Shown: in pieces, positions 45,906 through 59,532 of the stretch
Numbering within the stretch: the stretch's first letter is position 1
Layout: each line of letters begins with the position of its first letter
Origin: Maratus speciosus
Taxonomy: Eukaryota > Arthropoda > Arachnida > Araneae > Salticidae
Reading direction: 5' to 3'
NCBI GenBank assembly: GCA_963932465.1
Contig: OZ010791.1
Coordinates: 622,859,800-622,923,799, forward strand
DNA: 64,000 nt
Translations under genes and position numbers: made by a program
The notes under the pieces: model-generated
Databases searched by the model: none
What the model was told of the DNA's origin: nothing
What the model saw: only the letters and a program-made list of their open reading frames with translations

Positions 45906-46303
45906 CTTCAGTCACGCGAAAACACCCGCTCGATAATGTTAATTGAATGGGATAATTTTTTAAAAAGATATCTCGTTTGCATTTGAATATTTTTATTTTT
46001 ATTTATTTATTTATTTTGCATTGGATAGCTGAGGTGGATCTGTACAAAGGCCTTTTTTCACTTTTTGATTTTGTTTACAGGTATTTTTAATTAGGACACC
46101 TTCACTCGCGGAATCGGTTTAAAAAGGCTTCTCATAGAAAAAAAAGGGGGGTGGACAAAAAACGGCCTTTGTAAAGATCGACCCGAGCTATTCAATGCAA
46201 AAAATAAATAAATACATAGAAATATTCAAATGCAAACAAGATATCTGGAAAAAATTAACCCATTGAATTAACATTAGAGAGCGGGTGTTCTCGCCTGACT
46301 GAA
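45906..46303. mobile_element. Foldback element, ~400 bp with ~150-bp arms
   Basis: Left arm from CTTCAGTCACGCGAAAACAC (about 45,906) to ggatctgtacaaaggcc (about 46,052) pairs with the right arm ending GTGTTCTCGCCTGACTGAA (46,303). Landmarks such as gatatctcgtttgcatttga, attttgcattggatagct and their inverses are collinear. Loop is about 100 bp. Arms show scattered mismatches, so it is older than the palindrome at 1,159. No frame. Confidence 0.85.
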
Positions 46304-46384
46304 TTACACGTTTAAGCTGTTATAGATATTTTATTTCCACATTCTGCTTTTACAGAGCCCACTTTCCAAAAAAAATCGAGGCCC

Positions 46385-46579
46385 CCAGCAGTAGCCGAGA
46401 AGTTCTGCTCTCAAAGCGGGTAGACGACAGGTGCTGGTTTCGAACCCAGTCGCGCCCGTCGGCCTAATCGTTCGGAGTTTTCCGTGGTTTTCTTCGAACC
46501 TTGTATATCCTTGCGTCAATACGGCTTAGGATCCCTTAGAAAGACAGTGCATCCCCCCCCCCCCCCCCAAAAAAAAAAA
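46385..46579 (+). mobile_element. tRNA-derived SINE, plus strand
   Basis: Head with box A TAGCCGAGAAG (46,392-46,402) and box B GGTTTCGAACCC (46,436-46,447), then gtcggcctaatcgttcggag, shared with the SINE at 6,516-6,854. It ends in a C(16)A(11) tract. The tRNA fold is degenerate. A minus-strand frame through this copy is a by-product. Confidence 0.85.
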
Positions 46580-48065
46580 TCGAACAAATTTAAAGATTTT
46601 TTAAAAAATACATTTGTTTTTTTAAACATACTAACGGAATCAAACAATAAATATAGGCTACCGTATATTTAATTAAAAAAAAAATTATTTGCGCTTTCAT
46701 AATGCAAAATAAAATAAACTACTGTAGGTGTTTCAAATTTTATATTTGATACATCGATTCAAATGTCAATCTAAAACCAAAGCAATTATTCATGTTCAAA
46801 ATATGCATTTAAAGTAATAAATCACCATGGAGCCTACGTTACAGAAGCATCAACCATTCAACATATTCTTGTGGAATGATTGACGCTGAGTTTGGGGGAG
46901 ATTTCTGTAATCTTGTAAGCCAAGCTTCGAGTAAAATTCTAATTATTTAAGTTAGATTTAATTATTTTAATATTTTCGAAATCTGGGATGGGGTCCGTAT
47001 TTATTGCACGATTAACAAGTTTTGATTGTAAATTGCCGGATTTGCAACGCCCATAAACGCAAATGATAAAAACAAATGATCTGATCTCGAATAAGAAATG
47101 AAACGCCGCCGATGCCTGTAAATGTTGTTTTACCTTCCGTTGAGTATGTAGGTAGTCAAGTGCGCAGATAAAGAAACGCTGATCGAACGTGACAGGGCGC
47201 TTTATTTATGATGGAAAGCAATAGGTGAGATTCGATTTTTTATCTGTTAACTGATATTTTGCCTTACGTTTTTTATGAAAATGTTTGACTGTGCGTATTG
47301 GTTTATTCTTTAATGAGTAGAAAGTAACTCAGCTAATAGTTAAAAAAAGAAAAAAAAACTATTTTATAAGGATTCAATGTTTATCTTGAAAATCTCGCCC
47401 AATTTTTGACGGCATCTCCTTTTTCCTCCCCCCCCCCCCCAAAGATTTATGTTACAATACATTCATTTGGCTGCGAGTACGGAAATCAATTTTTAAAATT
47501 TCACTGTTTATTTTTTACGCTTGGTAGAAATCGCAATCAAGTGAATTACTAAAAAATATATAATTTTTGCTATGTTTCTTTTTTAATCTATAGCAACAGG
47601 AAAGAGAAATTGAAAAATATTTAAAATGTCTTTTTAGAATTTATGAGTTATGTCTCAACGTATAATCGTAAAGTTATTGATATAAAAATTAATAGTTGAT
47701 AAAAGCGTATTTTTTAAAAAATATATTATACAATTCATTTTTTATTTATAATTTATTTTCTATATTTTACCCTTTTAAAACGTTTCATTTTTGCAATTTT
47801 AGAGCCATTTGGACTATTTTGGAGACTTTTTATTGGCGCATCATTAGGGGAAAGTAAGGGAATGGCGCTCACTTAAGGGAAAACATGAATAGCTAATCAA
47901 ATTTAGACAAAAAAAATCAATATTTTTTTAACGAAGTATAACTCCAAAGCATAAGGAACAGTTTGCAATCAACTAATTTGCATAAAAGTTTTAGGATTTT
48001 TATTATCGTTTTATTTAAATAACCATCGATTGAGCGGTAATGCCCGACATGGTAGGGCGCTCTTT
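46580..48065. other. AT-rich DNA, no gene seen
   Basis: No frames of note, no terminal repeats recognised. A C-rich tract lies at about 47,425-47,441. The boundary with repeat X is near 48,066. Confidence 0.4.
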
Positions 48066-50226
48066 TAAATGCATTTTGTTTGAAAACTGTATCTCCATTT
48101 ATTTTTCAATTCAAATATTAATTATTTTGTAGTTTTCAGCACCATTTGTCTAATTTTGGCAACTCAAGTACTCCATTTATGTAGAAAGTAAAGAGAAAAT
48201 AGTGAAAAAATAGCAATTATATCTTTTGGTTGCCATTTTCTCGTAACAACCGAAAGAAAATGTAATTAAAATACTACGTGCTATTTTGAAAAAAATATAA
48301 ACGAAACATTTCTGGTAAAACATGGAGCTATTATAAACTATATTTAATTTTAAGTATCTATAGACGCTTTCAGTGTGACGTCAGTCATGACGTTTTGGTT
48401 GAAACTGACTCCAAACAAACGTTTGCTATGCATTATTTCTTTTTAAATATAAATCGTGGAAAATGTTACCAGTACGTATCAAGTATTAAAACACTTACAA
48501 GGGAATCACTTTTGGTGTTGCTCGCACCTAGCATTGAGACCTGGTGCATTTTAAAGCCCTATATTATGAAGTTTGAGAATCGATAAAATTTTTCTGTTAA
48601 AATAATATTTCTTGATTATACAGTAGCATAACTTTCTGAAAATGATATTTTCGAGACCACTTTTCAAACTGTTAACATTGAATTTTTTTAAAGAAAAGCA
48701 TTTAAAAATAAAAATTAGTTAATAATAAGTATAAAATGTTGAAAAAAGTTTGAAAATTCCTTCAAAAACCCACGAATTTGATTTTCAAAAATTGCAACTT
48801 TATATTCATATTTTTGGCGGGGAAACAGTTGGCGTTTATTTTCAGAAGTAGAGCTTTCCGGCAACCATAGATAAATGTCGTAGCTGAATTTGTAATAGGT
48901 AGAATTTGCAATGTCCGACCTATTTGGCCACAGTAATTTTTCTAAATTGTGTAAAAACATTAATTTACTTTACGATTACTTTTACCGAAGGACTATTTAA
49001 TACAGCAACATTTCATTTTAAACATTCGAAACTTTATTTCATTCGATTTCAAAAGAAAATATTTTGCTTATTTTGTATTTCACTAAAAAATAGTTTCAAT
49101 GATCTTCGAAGCTTTTATAGAATTATATTTATTGCTTATATATTTATCGTCTGCATAGAAAAAAAAAATATGAAAACCTAATATTTGTTTCTTATGCTAT
49201 CAATTATAAAAAAAAAAATAGCAATCTAATATAATTCTAGTAATATGTTCTGTATATTTTCTCTTTGGATAAAGCGGGCGGGAAAATTGTAGCGCCCTAT
49301 TTGGCGACTTAACTCACTTTTGGCGTGAAATAAACAAATAAATATGTAATAATAAAAAATGAAAAGTATAAAAAAGTATATAAAATATTATTTTAACAGA
49401 GAAATTTTTTCGGTTCTCTAACTTTTATGTATAGGGCTACAAAACGCACCAGGTCTCGATGCTAGGTGCGAACAACACCAAAAGTGGTTCCCTTGTTAGA
49501 TGTGAGATATAGATATAAGATACAGCTGCAACACACAAACAAAATAGAAAATGCAACATAGCACCCGTTTGTTTGGTGTCAGTTTCCAACCAAAATGTCA
49601 CGACTGAAATCGTCTATATTAATGTTACAAACAAATGAATGCCTATGAATCATTAGATAGCCTTTTTTTGTCGAGTTTCTTTAATGACGGCATGTTTTTG
49701 CTGCATTTGTGTATTATTTTGCGATAATGACATCCTATGCATTCATTACGGTAGATGTTTAAGAGTGGATCGTAAATGTGGATTCTTAAGCGGATGCGAA
49801 TGACGTCATTTTACATAAAATAAAAGTTTGTGCTATAAGTCTTAAAATTGAAATATGTTTTGTACTATTTATATATACATATTTTCTTTTAAATCGGGGA
49901 CGACACTAAATTCTGAAAAAGCAGAATTCCTGTTTTCTAGTATCGATTACTGCTTTCTCCCAACACAACAAGTAATAGAAATTATCTATAGAATTCTCAA
50001 GAGACGGCGTTAGCGAGTTCATTATGAGTTCGGTTTGTCTGTCTGTCCGTGCTCTAATTCACGCAAATATACTTGGATTGCCATGTAATTAACAGATGTT
50101 ATTGAGGTATACCATGGTATGTTCGGTATTAAAAATCAGGTGTGTAGCATTACACGGACACTCCAAAGAATTTCCTTACATTAGGGTCAATCGTTTGCAG
50201 TATATTTTAATGATGTTACACTATTT
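48066..50226 (+). repeat. Repeat X, copy 2, carrying element V
   Basis: Collinear with 19,745-20,282 and 22,727-23,100. This copy lacks Y/Z (the site is about 49,866-49,893) but contains V at 48,363-49,614. It has a clear GTCTGTCTGTCCGTGC tract at about 50,036. The two copies thus preserve empty sites for each other's insertions. Non-coding. Confidence 0.85.
48363..49614. mobile_element. Element V: long-TIR transposon-like insertion, ~1.25 kb
   Basis: GACG at 48,363 and CGTC at 49,614 are flanked by TATA on both sides (48,359-48,362; 49,615-49,618); copy 1 of X has a single TATA at the same place (20,021-20,024). Arms of about 230-250 bp pair with mismatches: ttggttgaaactgactccaa against its inverse, gcacctagcattgagacctg against its inverse, and so on. 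Central ~770 bp has short antisense-overlapping frames with no motif. Either TATA is a 4-bp duplication or the TIR begins TAGACG with a TA duplication. Family unknown. Confidence 0.85.
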
Positions 50227-51105
50227 AAAACTAGCTGCCCCTCCCAGCGTAGCCCGGGCCCCCTTATAATAACCTTAAACAAAAACTCAAGTACGATTTT
50301 ATATTTTTTGAAAATCTTTTAAATGAAACTAGATTCGGGGTTCCATTGACTTCCGCAGCTTCTAGTGTGTTCCCAACAAACCTCTTTCCGAACGAGCCTG
50401 GGTCACCGCTACCTAAAGCAGCATGCACCGGAAATGCTCCGCACGTTCTGAAGACAATCAAAAACCAAGTTGAGTGAGCGAAACCTCGTAGTAATCAAGT
50501 TCATAGAACCCAAAAAAAAGAATGCACCTTTCATGTTCGAAAATGTTTGTAACTAAAGTCTAAGATAAAATTTCGTAATAAAGAAAGTAGCCAGTATCCG
50601 AATTGTTATCTAAGTTGAATGAACCAAATCCCATTTAAATTAAGCCCTTAGAACTCGAGGAAAGAACGCGCTCTCAAGCGGTGGAATTTGCTCCCTCCTG
50701 CAAATTTCACAAATTACTTTTAATATTAAACACGATATTTAATAAGCGGGTGAAATCACTTATCTAAAAGTAACGCAATTTTTAATTTACGACTGTAGTG
50801 AGTAAATGTAAGTTTTTGCCGAAAAAGGAGATTAATGTTCGGAAAAGATGGTAGCTGAGGTAAAAAGAAGGACCGGGTTCTGGGGGCAGGATCATAACTG
50901 AAATATAGTTGGTAGCTTTAAAGTAGCTGGAGGACGCTAAAACTATGTTACAGAAAATTGTAATAAAATCGGATCATTTTTCAAGAAACTGCAACAAAGG
51001 CCCCAAGAAGGAGATTAATATTCAAAATTAGTGGTAGCTGAAGTCTGAGAAATATTTTTGTAATTCATGTAGTAGCTGGAGGACCTAAGAGATTGTTAGA
51101 AACAA
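50227..51105 (+). mobile_element. Element P, copy 2 (truncated)
   Basis: Starts actagctgcccctcccagcg and follows P copy 1 through ccttaaacaaaaac, tctagtgtgttccca, caaaccaagttgagtgagc-type sequence, cgagg...gcggtgga, and the ~800-bp block to about 51,100, where it gives way to a different tandem repeat. The terminal 152-bp array of copy 1 is absent. The minus-strand frames here follow the repeat and are not credible genes. Confidence 0.7.
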
Positions 51106-51109
51106 AATG

Positions 51110-51590
51110 CTACCCAACAAACACAGAACTTGTGGGCCACTGATGGGTTCGTTAGCCTTGGCCGAAAGTGTCTGATGGCGGCCCGCTATCATTGGCCGTG
51201 ACGGCTCCGTCCAAAAAGTGTCACGCCGGACACAATAAGGCCGGAAGGAAATTGGCCGCAAGTACAATAAGTTGCCCACAAACGCGCCATTAACGGTCAT
51301 CTAAAACTGATATTAAGCCGCAAACTGGCCACAATTACACATTTAATGGCATTCCTGAATAAAAGCTTGCCACAGCTATGCCATTAAGGGTCATTTTAAA
51401 TAAAAGCTAGCCACAAGTCAGACACACTTATGCCATCAATGGGCATAATTAATGAATGCAAGCCGGAAACTAGCCACATTTGTGCCATCAATGGGCACCA
51501 TTAATGAATGCAAGCCAGAAACTAGCCACATCTATGCCGCTATTGGTTATCATGGATGAAAACTAGCCCGAAGCTGGTCGGAATTATATT
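51110..51590 (+). repeat. Degenerate ~65-bp tandem repeat
   Basis: Units with gccatcaatgggca, ttaatgaatgcaagccgga and aactagccacat; the last three (about 51,390-51,590) are clean and earlier ones (from 51,110) progressively diverged. GC content is higher than around it. The array ends at a C run (51,597) and a G-rich tract (51,635-51,650). A minus-strand frame across it is unlikely to be coding. Confidence 0.75.
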
Positions 51591-53070
51591 GTTTACCCCC
51601 CCCCCCACAAAAGTTCAGTAAATGATTTTTTGGGGGGGGGAGGGGGGGGGACAGAAAATTTTTCTTCTAAAAAATATTTTGATAAAAATTAGAATCTAAA
51701 TTTACTGGTTTTGAAGTGTTTATCTGAAAACAGTTTATATTATAAACTGTTTTCACATATTATATATTAAATTATACTATGTAAAATTTGGAACAGGTCT
51801 AGGAAATTTTATTTTTTTAAATATGTTCTCATAACACCATCCTGACTTTCATACATGTTTTACTTTAACATACACTTAAGTTAAAAACAATTTTTATTAA
51901 AAGTCAAATAATTAAAAAAGAATAAATTTTACAGAACAAAATGCATTTAGATCCTAAATTTTATCAAAACATTTAAGACTGTTCTCAAATCAAAAGGGTT
52001 AACTTTCTGACGTAAGTTTTAATTCATTTTTGTTCGGATACGCATGAAACTAGGTGTTCAGAAACTATGCCATCGAACTGTTTTTTCAGTTTTCTTGTAA
52101 ACGCAATAGATCTTTCAGAAAATACTGTCAAACTGGGCATTTTGAACTGAAGTTCCGAACGAAAGAAGAAAATCCAGTCAGTAGGGGGAGAAAAATGACG
52201 TGTCACGTGATCAAAATCTCTTATAACCCGATAGGTAATTGATTGATCAAAAAATCGAAAACACAGATTCCAAAGTCAGGCTTTCCAATTTTATATCTTT
52301 CCATTAAAAAATGAATTTGTAAATATGTCAAAAGGTTTTGCGCTTGTTGAGCAGAGCAATTGAGAACAGCCTTAAAAGATAATTCCAATGGAGGCATAAC
52401 TGGGCCTTATCTGCTCATCACCTTTGAACAGAACAAATTTCAAATTTGCTGTTAGTAAATGAACGTTCAACAATATTCAACCTTAAATATTTTTATAGAG
52501 ACATATTCACCTAAAAAATTTCTTTTTTATAGTTGCTTTAGTTTTTATAAATATTGAGATTCCTAAACAGCTGCAAGAACCAAATTTACAGTTAACAAAG
52601 AAAATTTGATAACAAAGCCTTTAATGTATTTTTAAAAAATATTGAACATATGCTAGCCAAAAGAGCAATTTTTTAACTAGTTTCTTCATTTCCATTCAAA
52701 ATTGTTATATAACAATTATATCCGACGCTTTTATAGTACCATGTTTTACACAGAATTTCTTACCTGGATGTTTCTTTTAATTATCCAACTGGAAAATAAA
52801 ATACAAGACCACAGGAGTTTTATTTTTGTAAACTGAGAAAATGTTAACTTTATTGATCATTAGAATTTAAATCGATTTTTTAAGATAGATTATTTATGTA
52901 ATTTGGTACTTTAAATTATAGTTGAAAATATGCCACTTCATTACAATAATTTCTTTGGTGTATAATTAATCGGGGGGGGGGGGATAAAAGTGTGTCTATA
53001 ATGTAATATGTTGTTGTAGTCTGTTAAGGTCTTACCCCCCCCCCCCACACACACACACACACACACACAA
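51591..53070. other. AT-rich DNA with G/C homopolymers and a (CA)n
   Basis: No gene seen. Features are C and G tracts at 51,597-51,650, a G(12) tract at 52,972-52,983, and C(12) at 53,035-53,046 running into (CA)n to 53,069. Two overlapping antisense frames at 52,024-52,242 have no motif. Confidence 0.45.
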
Positions 53071-55481
53071 CCCATTCTTGACATACCTCATTTCATGAAC
53101 TGTAAAAGAAATTAATTTTCAGCATACATTTTTTTTTTTTCAAAATTATTATGAATTGACAGAAGGCCAGTTGGCACCACTTTTAAAGTTTTTTTTTTTT
53201 TTTTTTTCATTTTCAATCTTAGAATTTATTAAAGGCAAAGAATATTTTTCCAAAATATTGGTGGCAGTTTTTTTTTTTTTTTTTTTCTAACAATATATAA
53301 CCGCTACTCAGGCACTAATCGTTCATGTTTTTTTCCAAATGAACTTCATAATAAAAATATATCTTTGTTTTTCTTACTCTATAAGGATCATTAAGTAATG
53401 AGCACTTTATATTTCATTTTTTAACAATATTACCTAGACTATCAAAAATTCAAATTGCACTATACAATATTATCCATATTAAAATTGTAATTTCAACACT
53501 CATTATAGACAAACTTTCATTTAAATCATAACAGTTTTTGAAGAGCAGTTAATATTTAATGTGTCATCTCCAAGCAATACTAATGTATAATTTGTACCAT
53601 ATTACTTTTTCAGGCCGTCAAAGTTTAAAATATATAATCTACATAAATCCAGATATTTATTGAATTATACATAATATATAAAAACTATTAATTATTTAAC
53701 CCCCATTTTTGTTATGAAGCAAAGAAGGTGGTTTTCTTAGAAGGAGAAAGGAGAAATGCTTTATTCCTTTTATTTCACTTTTCTAAAAAGAAAATATATT
53801 AAAACACTAGAACTGAATGCCATTTTGTCACACAATTTTATTTTTCACCAAAAATGTAAAGCAATCAAAAATAATTTTTTAATTTATTTACAAGTTGATC
53901 AAATTTATTACAAATACATTACAAGTAAAATTATTCCTGTTAGAATCGTGCTATTAGTCAACAAACGTTGATAAAAGAGCTGAAAATTCACAGCCATCTT
54001 CTTAAAGAACTTTACTTCCAGATTTTCATATTTTTCTGTAAAACAAAAGAAAAAAACAGAAATGAAAAATTAGTTTTGCAGAACAAAATTCAAATGTTTT
54101 AAAAAAATCATATTGAAAAATCAAATTATGGAGATACACTACTATCTATCACTTATATTTTCTACTTTCCAGTACTTGAAATAATTCGGTCTTGCAGTTC
54201 CACCACAAGGGAGAGCGTGGTTTGAAGCATAATTAACTCAATTGTTCTTGTAACTCATAAATCGTTATAATTATAAAAATTATTTGGTGATTTATTACCT
54301 GCACCTGGCTAACAAAAGACTGCTTTTAAAATTATTAAGTTCAAAAAATATTAAAATATTATATTGCCATTGGAAACATGCCTATGTACATTGTTTCGTT
54401 AATTTTAGTATATCGGGAAGTGAGTGAAAAATAGAATACAAAATTTCATCTTAATACAGAGATCAAGTTAAATAAAAGAATGCAAGAAACAATAAAGCTG
54501 ACATTATCGCAGAATTAAATTTTACTCTAAATACTGTTAATTAAAAAAATGTGCTGCACTTTATGGACTTGGGGGGGGGGGGGGGGAGGCCATTGTTGCA
54601 GAGCAAAACCAGAATAGGCAAATGATTAGAAATTTATGCCTAAATATCTTTAAAGAAATGTTTAGCGAGCCATTGTCATACTAGTAAATGAACAAAGTTT
54701 TAATGATTAGTTTTGAAGACATTCAATATTAAAAACCTAGCTAATTTTGGGTATCATCTAAAAGTGAAATTAGTTGCATTATAATTCAGATTACATACAC
54801 ATTTTATTAATTACTTTAACACTGAATATTATTAGTATTAGAAAAATGCTAAATAAACTGCTTAAACATTATAACAAGTAGCTGAATAGTGAACAAATAT
54901 TAATAGTTCTTACAAATTCAACCATTTCTTTTTCAATGACTATGTAAGTTCCTGCTATAGTAACAACTTAAAACATTTTTCCATACATTTTAATAAATTG
55001 CAATTTTACTTGTTTAAAACTAAGTTCATAACTGAAGTTTTTTACGTTTCTTTTTTAAAAAGCAATAAATAAAACAAAAACCAAACCCTATTGAATGTTA
55101 GTCCTTAACTCATTTGCAATGATGCACACATACAGAAATGCACTTCTGATGACACACCGCAAAAATTTAATTTTATCTTCTCAGGGTGTCTATTCCAGCT
55201 GAGGTACAAATTTCTTTGACTTTTTCAGGTTTTCCATACCAAAAAAGAAAAAATTCCAGGTACCGAGATTTAGTGATGTTACACACAAAAAGTCTAAAAG
55301 GTTGTGGAATTTGAGAAGAGAACTTTCATAATTGATTCTGAAGCACAAACTATTGATTTTTTAAAAGATTTTTTTTGTAAAATGTACAAATTGTCGAATA
55401 CCAAGATATTTACTTCATGGTTAATGATTGCTTGACATCTCTATATTTCTTACATTTTGCAGCAAGGTTGGTAAAAAACTT

Positions 55482-55514
<33 letters not shown>

Positions 55515-56073
55515 TGGGTTTTTTTGGTTTAAACCGGGTTTAAAAAAATATTTTTTTTTCCCTATTACATACACATGCATATTTATTGATAAAAATAAAC
55601 ATTGTTGGATATATAAGTAATATAACTTCATTTAAAAATAATTTAAATTAAATAATTGCAATCAATTATTATGTAGAAAATTGAAATCATTTAGAATTTA
55701 AACATTTATAGTAAAAGTCTTATGTTCCATCCTTTAGTCTTATGTTCCATGAATAAAATGTTCTACATAGTGAAACACTGATACCTCGAAAATCTTAATA
55801 AACAATCTTTTGATTACTAATACTATAAATAAATATATGGTGTAGTTTCATAAATATAATATGCTTTTCCATGGCTATTCAAAGTAATTTCTTTGAACTA
55901 TTTGCCATCTGAGATATCTGATTTTTCTGTTAGAACACTACCTGAATAATTCTTCTATTGAAAGTAAAGCTTTTTATAAAGAATTCCCGGAATGATTTGA
56001 ATTTAGCAGTAGAGTCTTTACACGTTTCAAGAAGTATTGTGTATTGACATTTGACACTTCTGAGAAACTGCCA

Positions 56074-56119
<46 letters not shown>

Positions 56120-57329
56120 GGGGGCAACAGTTAATAAACAGAAATACCTTTTTACCAGATTTTTAGACTACTGAAAACATTGATCTTAAAATGGAAAGTA
56201 TATTTATAAAAGTTGTCATCCACTAACACATTTAAACAGCCATCAGACTTAATACTCAGGCTTTTTTTTCTAAGCTATGTTATAATACATATTACTTTTT
56301 AAATGTCTAAACTAAAAATTAATAATACATCTTTTTAGGCATTTTTATGAGACTTTTTTCTATTATGTCTCAAGCGAACCTTATCTCGATTTCCCCCCAT
56401 TTTTTTGTCAGATCTAAATAGTGGATTGGATTATGCAATAGATGATTTAAATATATGTTATTGCATATTTTAGTTAAAAGTAAACATGTGCTTTGCTAGC
56501 ACACAATTTTTCAATGTTTTTTTATTTGACTTCATATCTTGAGTTTCTTTTTTATTCTAAGGTTGTTCTCAAATCCGAAAGGGCAACTTTCTGAATAAAT
56601 CTGCTTATTAAAAATATTTTATTTATTTTGTTTACTGAAAGGGAACATTATTAAGTAACAAAATTTTAACTTTTAACAAAATAATTCTATAGCTGAGTAT
56701 TTTTTTTTTATATATGTTCATATATTAAAGACTAGTGAGTATTTTGCAATCATTAGTGTACTAAAAAAAATGGTTGCTGGCCTGGAAAAAAAAAAACATG
56801 GAAAGCACAGTTCTATTACATAGTTACTGAACAACAGCATCTGCTAGTTTAATGCATTTCCGAACAAAAATAAATTAAAACTTATGCAATAAATTAAATA
56901 AAACTTGCAAAGAACCAGCAGATGTTACCTTATAACACTTATTATACAGATACAGATATACTACATAAAAAAAAAGAAAGTTTGTTTTAATTTTTATGGG
57001 AAAAAAAAGTATATAGACAAAGTCAAATACAGTATTGAATAATTAACATTAATCATGAGTAAAACAGAAAAATAGCTTAAAATATGAATTTCCACAATGT
57101 TATTGAAGCTAAAATATTTTTGCAAATGAAATATGTATAATAAAACTGATTAAATAAAAATTATTAGGTAATGTGTAAAATTGAATGCTAACTTAAAATA
57201 TATTCTTCAAATATTTCATTGGTGAAAAAAAAAATCTTTAAAATTTAAAAAATACATATTTAAATTTATAAAGAAATATTTGAAGTAAAAAGTAATGAAT
57301 GAGTATAAAAACTAAACCTGTGACTTTAT
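53071..57329. other. AT-rich DNA, no gene seen
   Basis: No credible coding frame. Homopolymer tracts: T at 53,191-53,207 and 53,271-53,286, G at 54,571-54,586, A at 55,485-55,512, and A(32)G(13) at 56,080-56,124. cagggtgtctattccagctg at 55,183-55,202, with ttttcaggttttccat downstream, resembles a common DNA-transposon end, but I found no partner. Confidence 0.4.
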
Positions 57330-57565
57330 GATCCATTAAGGAGGGTCTACAGTGCCCATCCCTATTTACTTGACCCTGGGACCCAAAGGGCTATACAGCA
57401 TATGTCCCGGTCAAGTGGACAGACTAATATGCAAAAACTTCAGTGTTTAGTTCCAAATAGCTTGGTACTCATTTTATCGACTGCAAAGGAATGAAAATGC
57501 CAAGTTACCTTTGCATGCTGGGAGTCGAACATTCGACCAGTAGCGTGCTGACTAATATGCTATTA
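57330..57565 (-). mobile_element. Probable SINE-like repeat
   Basis: A GC-richer island. Read on the minus strand it starts near 57,565 with cagcacgctactgg and a box-B-like TGTTCGACTCCC, then ttggcattttcattcctttg, gataaaatgagtaccaagct, and a tail with cttgaccgggacatatgctg. The second half resembles 3' parts of arthropod SINEs as I recall them. Box A is not convincing. Confidence 0.45.
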
Positions 57566-58408
57566 GGTTTAATAATGGGTATAACTCAATAAAAATGTAA
57601 ATATACTTTCAAAAAATTTTGTTGATGCTAAAAATGTTTTTAAAATTGCAACTTTATACATATATATATACATATAATAAAACATTTGAAATAAATGAAT
57701 TATAAGTGATAAAACCGACTAATAATAATAATTCTACATATGCACTTTATTGCATGTCACAGCTTTTAGGACTCTTAAAAATATTTTTGGGTTTGGTAAA
57801 TTCTAAAACAATTCTCTGTACAAAGACCCAGAATTGATTTCAGAACTTTTTGTTTACTGCCCAACAATGATTATTCTTATCAACAAATTGCATCTGTATG
57901 TATGTAATTTCTGGCCTATAATCTGTGGATCAAACAATTATGTTTCTTTCCTGAAATCCCCAGTAGCAGAATTTTCGATGTCTGTCAGCAGCAAACTAAA
58001 ATTTATATGCGACCAAACAATGGTGAACCAAGCTACTACCATAAATACTTACAGTAAACCATAATATAAGCAAAAGTTGCATTTTACAAAGAAAATGCAC
58101 TAAGAAACACAACTATAAAAACAAAGTAAATTTTTAGTGAACTTTTTAAACCCAGTATTTATTTTTAAGCTGGTAGATTAATCTGCAAGGTCTAAAATAA
58201 TCTGCAGCACTGCTGCCGTGCTGCACAGTTTCTGCTACGGGGATGAAATCTTATTTTCATAAAATGTAACTTATAACTCCAATTATTAAATAAAATTTAT
58301 GGGTCGAAACATGATTGTTTGATCTGCGGATTACAGCTCAGAAATTATGTAATAAGAAATGATATTTAAAAAAACAAGCTGGAAATTGCTCGTCAAACGT
58401 GGCAAATG
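57566..58408. other. AT-rich DNA, no gene seen
   Basis: A 76-codon plus-strand frame (57,834-58,064) has no recognised motif; I do not call it a gene. Confidence 0.4.
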
Positions 58409-59134
58409 AGGTGCGTTCGTACTATAACTAGTTTTATAATCATTTTTTGCACCCCATATTATACTGAATGTATAATTTTTTGCACTTCATGAAGTGCATA
58501 GTCTGATACATCATTAAAATGCACTTCCAATATTTTTTTCCCATTCCCCGTAATGTAACGGAACACTTTTGACCATCCCTGTAATTAAACTATACATCCG
58601 ATTTTCCTAAAATTTGAAATAGCTCAACAAAATTTTGCAACAATTATATCTTTAAAATTTCAGACCATTCGGAAGGCTCTAATATCATTAAAATCCACTT
58701 GCAATAATTTTTCCCATTGGCCGTAATGTAAAGAAAAACTTTTGACTGTCCCTGTAATTTAACTATTCATCCGATTTTCATAAAATTTCAAATGGCTCGA
58801 CAAATTTTTGCAACAATTATATCTTTAAAATTTCAGATCATTCGGAAGGCTCTAATATCATTAAAATCCACTTGCAATAATTTTTCCCATTGGCCGTAAT
58901 GTAAAGAAAAACTTTTGACTGTCCCTGTAATTTAACTATACATCCGATTTTCATAAAATTTGAAATGGCTCGACAAAATTTTGCAACAATCATATATTTG
59001 AAATTTCAGACCAATCGGTTGGGTAGTTTTTGCTCTGTTACATGCGGACAGACGGACAGACGGACGGACAGACGGACGGACGGACTGAACGACGACTATA
59101 GGTGCTACGTATTTATATAATTACGAACGCACCT
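58409..59134 (+). mobile_element. Element R: TIRs around a 173-bp tandem array
   Basis: Left end AGGTGCGTTCGTA and right end TTACGAACGCACCT are inverted repeats. Inside are about three units of ~173 bp, marked by ccgtaatgtaa at about 58,549, 58,721 and 58,894, with tttgac...tccctgtaattaaacta and caacaattatatctttaaaa. A GACAGACGGACGGACAGACG-type tract lies at 59,046-59,086 beside the right end. No frame. Same plan as Q and Z. Confidence 0.85.
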
Positions 59135-59340
59135 AAAAACAGTTATTAAGTAAACTGAAGAGAACACTACTAGTGTTGACACTAAGCCAATTTGACAAGG
59201 GACAACAGCTGGCAGCCTTTTTTTTTGCTATTTTAAGCACCCGAAGACCCCTTTCAAAACTATGCAACCAATGGTCTGTACCTATTACTCTTTTTAACAT
59301 ATCCTTTTGGTTAATTTCCTCTCAAGATACATCATCGTCC

Positions 59341-59378
<38 letters not shown>

Positions 59379-59532
59379 TGAATTTTGTCAATTGGCCAAG
59401 GTGAAATTTGCTATTGGTTGTGGAAGGAAAAAAAAAGTTAAAATCCACCAATCGATTAAAAAAAAAAAAAAAGAAAAATTCAATCAGTAAGAGCAAAAGG
59501 TAATTAAAAAAAAAGGGGGGGGGGGGGAGACT
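59135..59532. other. Non-coding with long A tracts
   Basis: A(34) at 59,343-59,376 and A(10)G(13) at 59,505-59,527. On the minus strand, 59,175-59,340 has a mostly open 56-codon stretch in a less AT-rich patch, but it contains a stop and no motif I know. Confidence 0.4.

Noticed and set aside
59173..59490. 105-codon plus-strand frame with poly-Lys
   Set aside because: Runs through two A tracts; no motif; the opposite strand is equally open in part.
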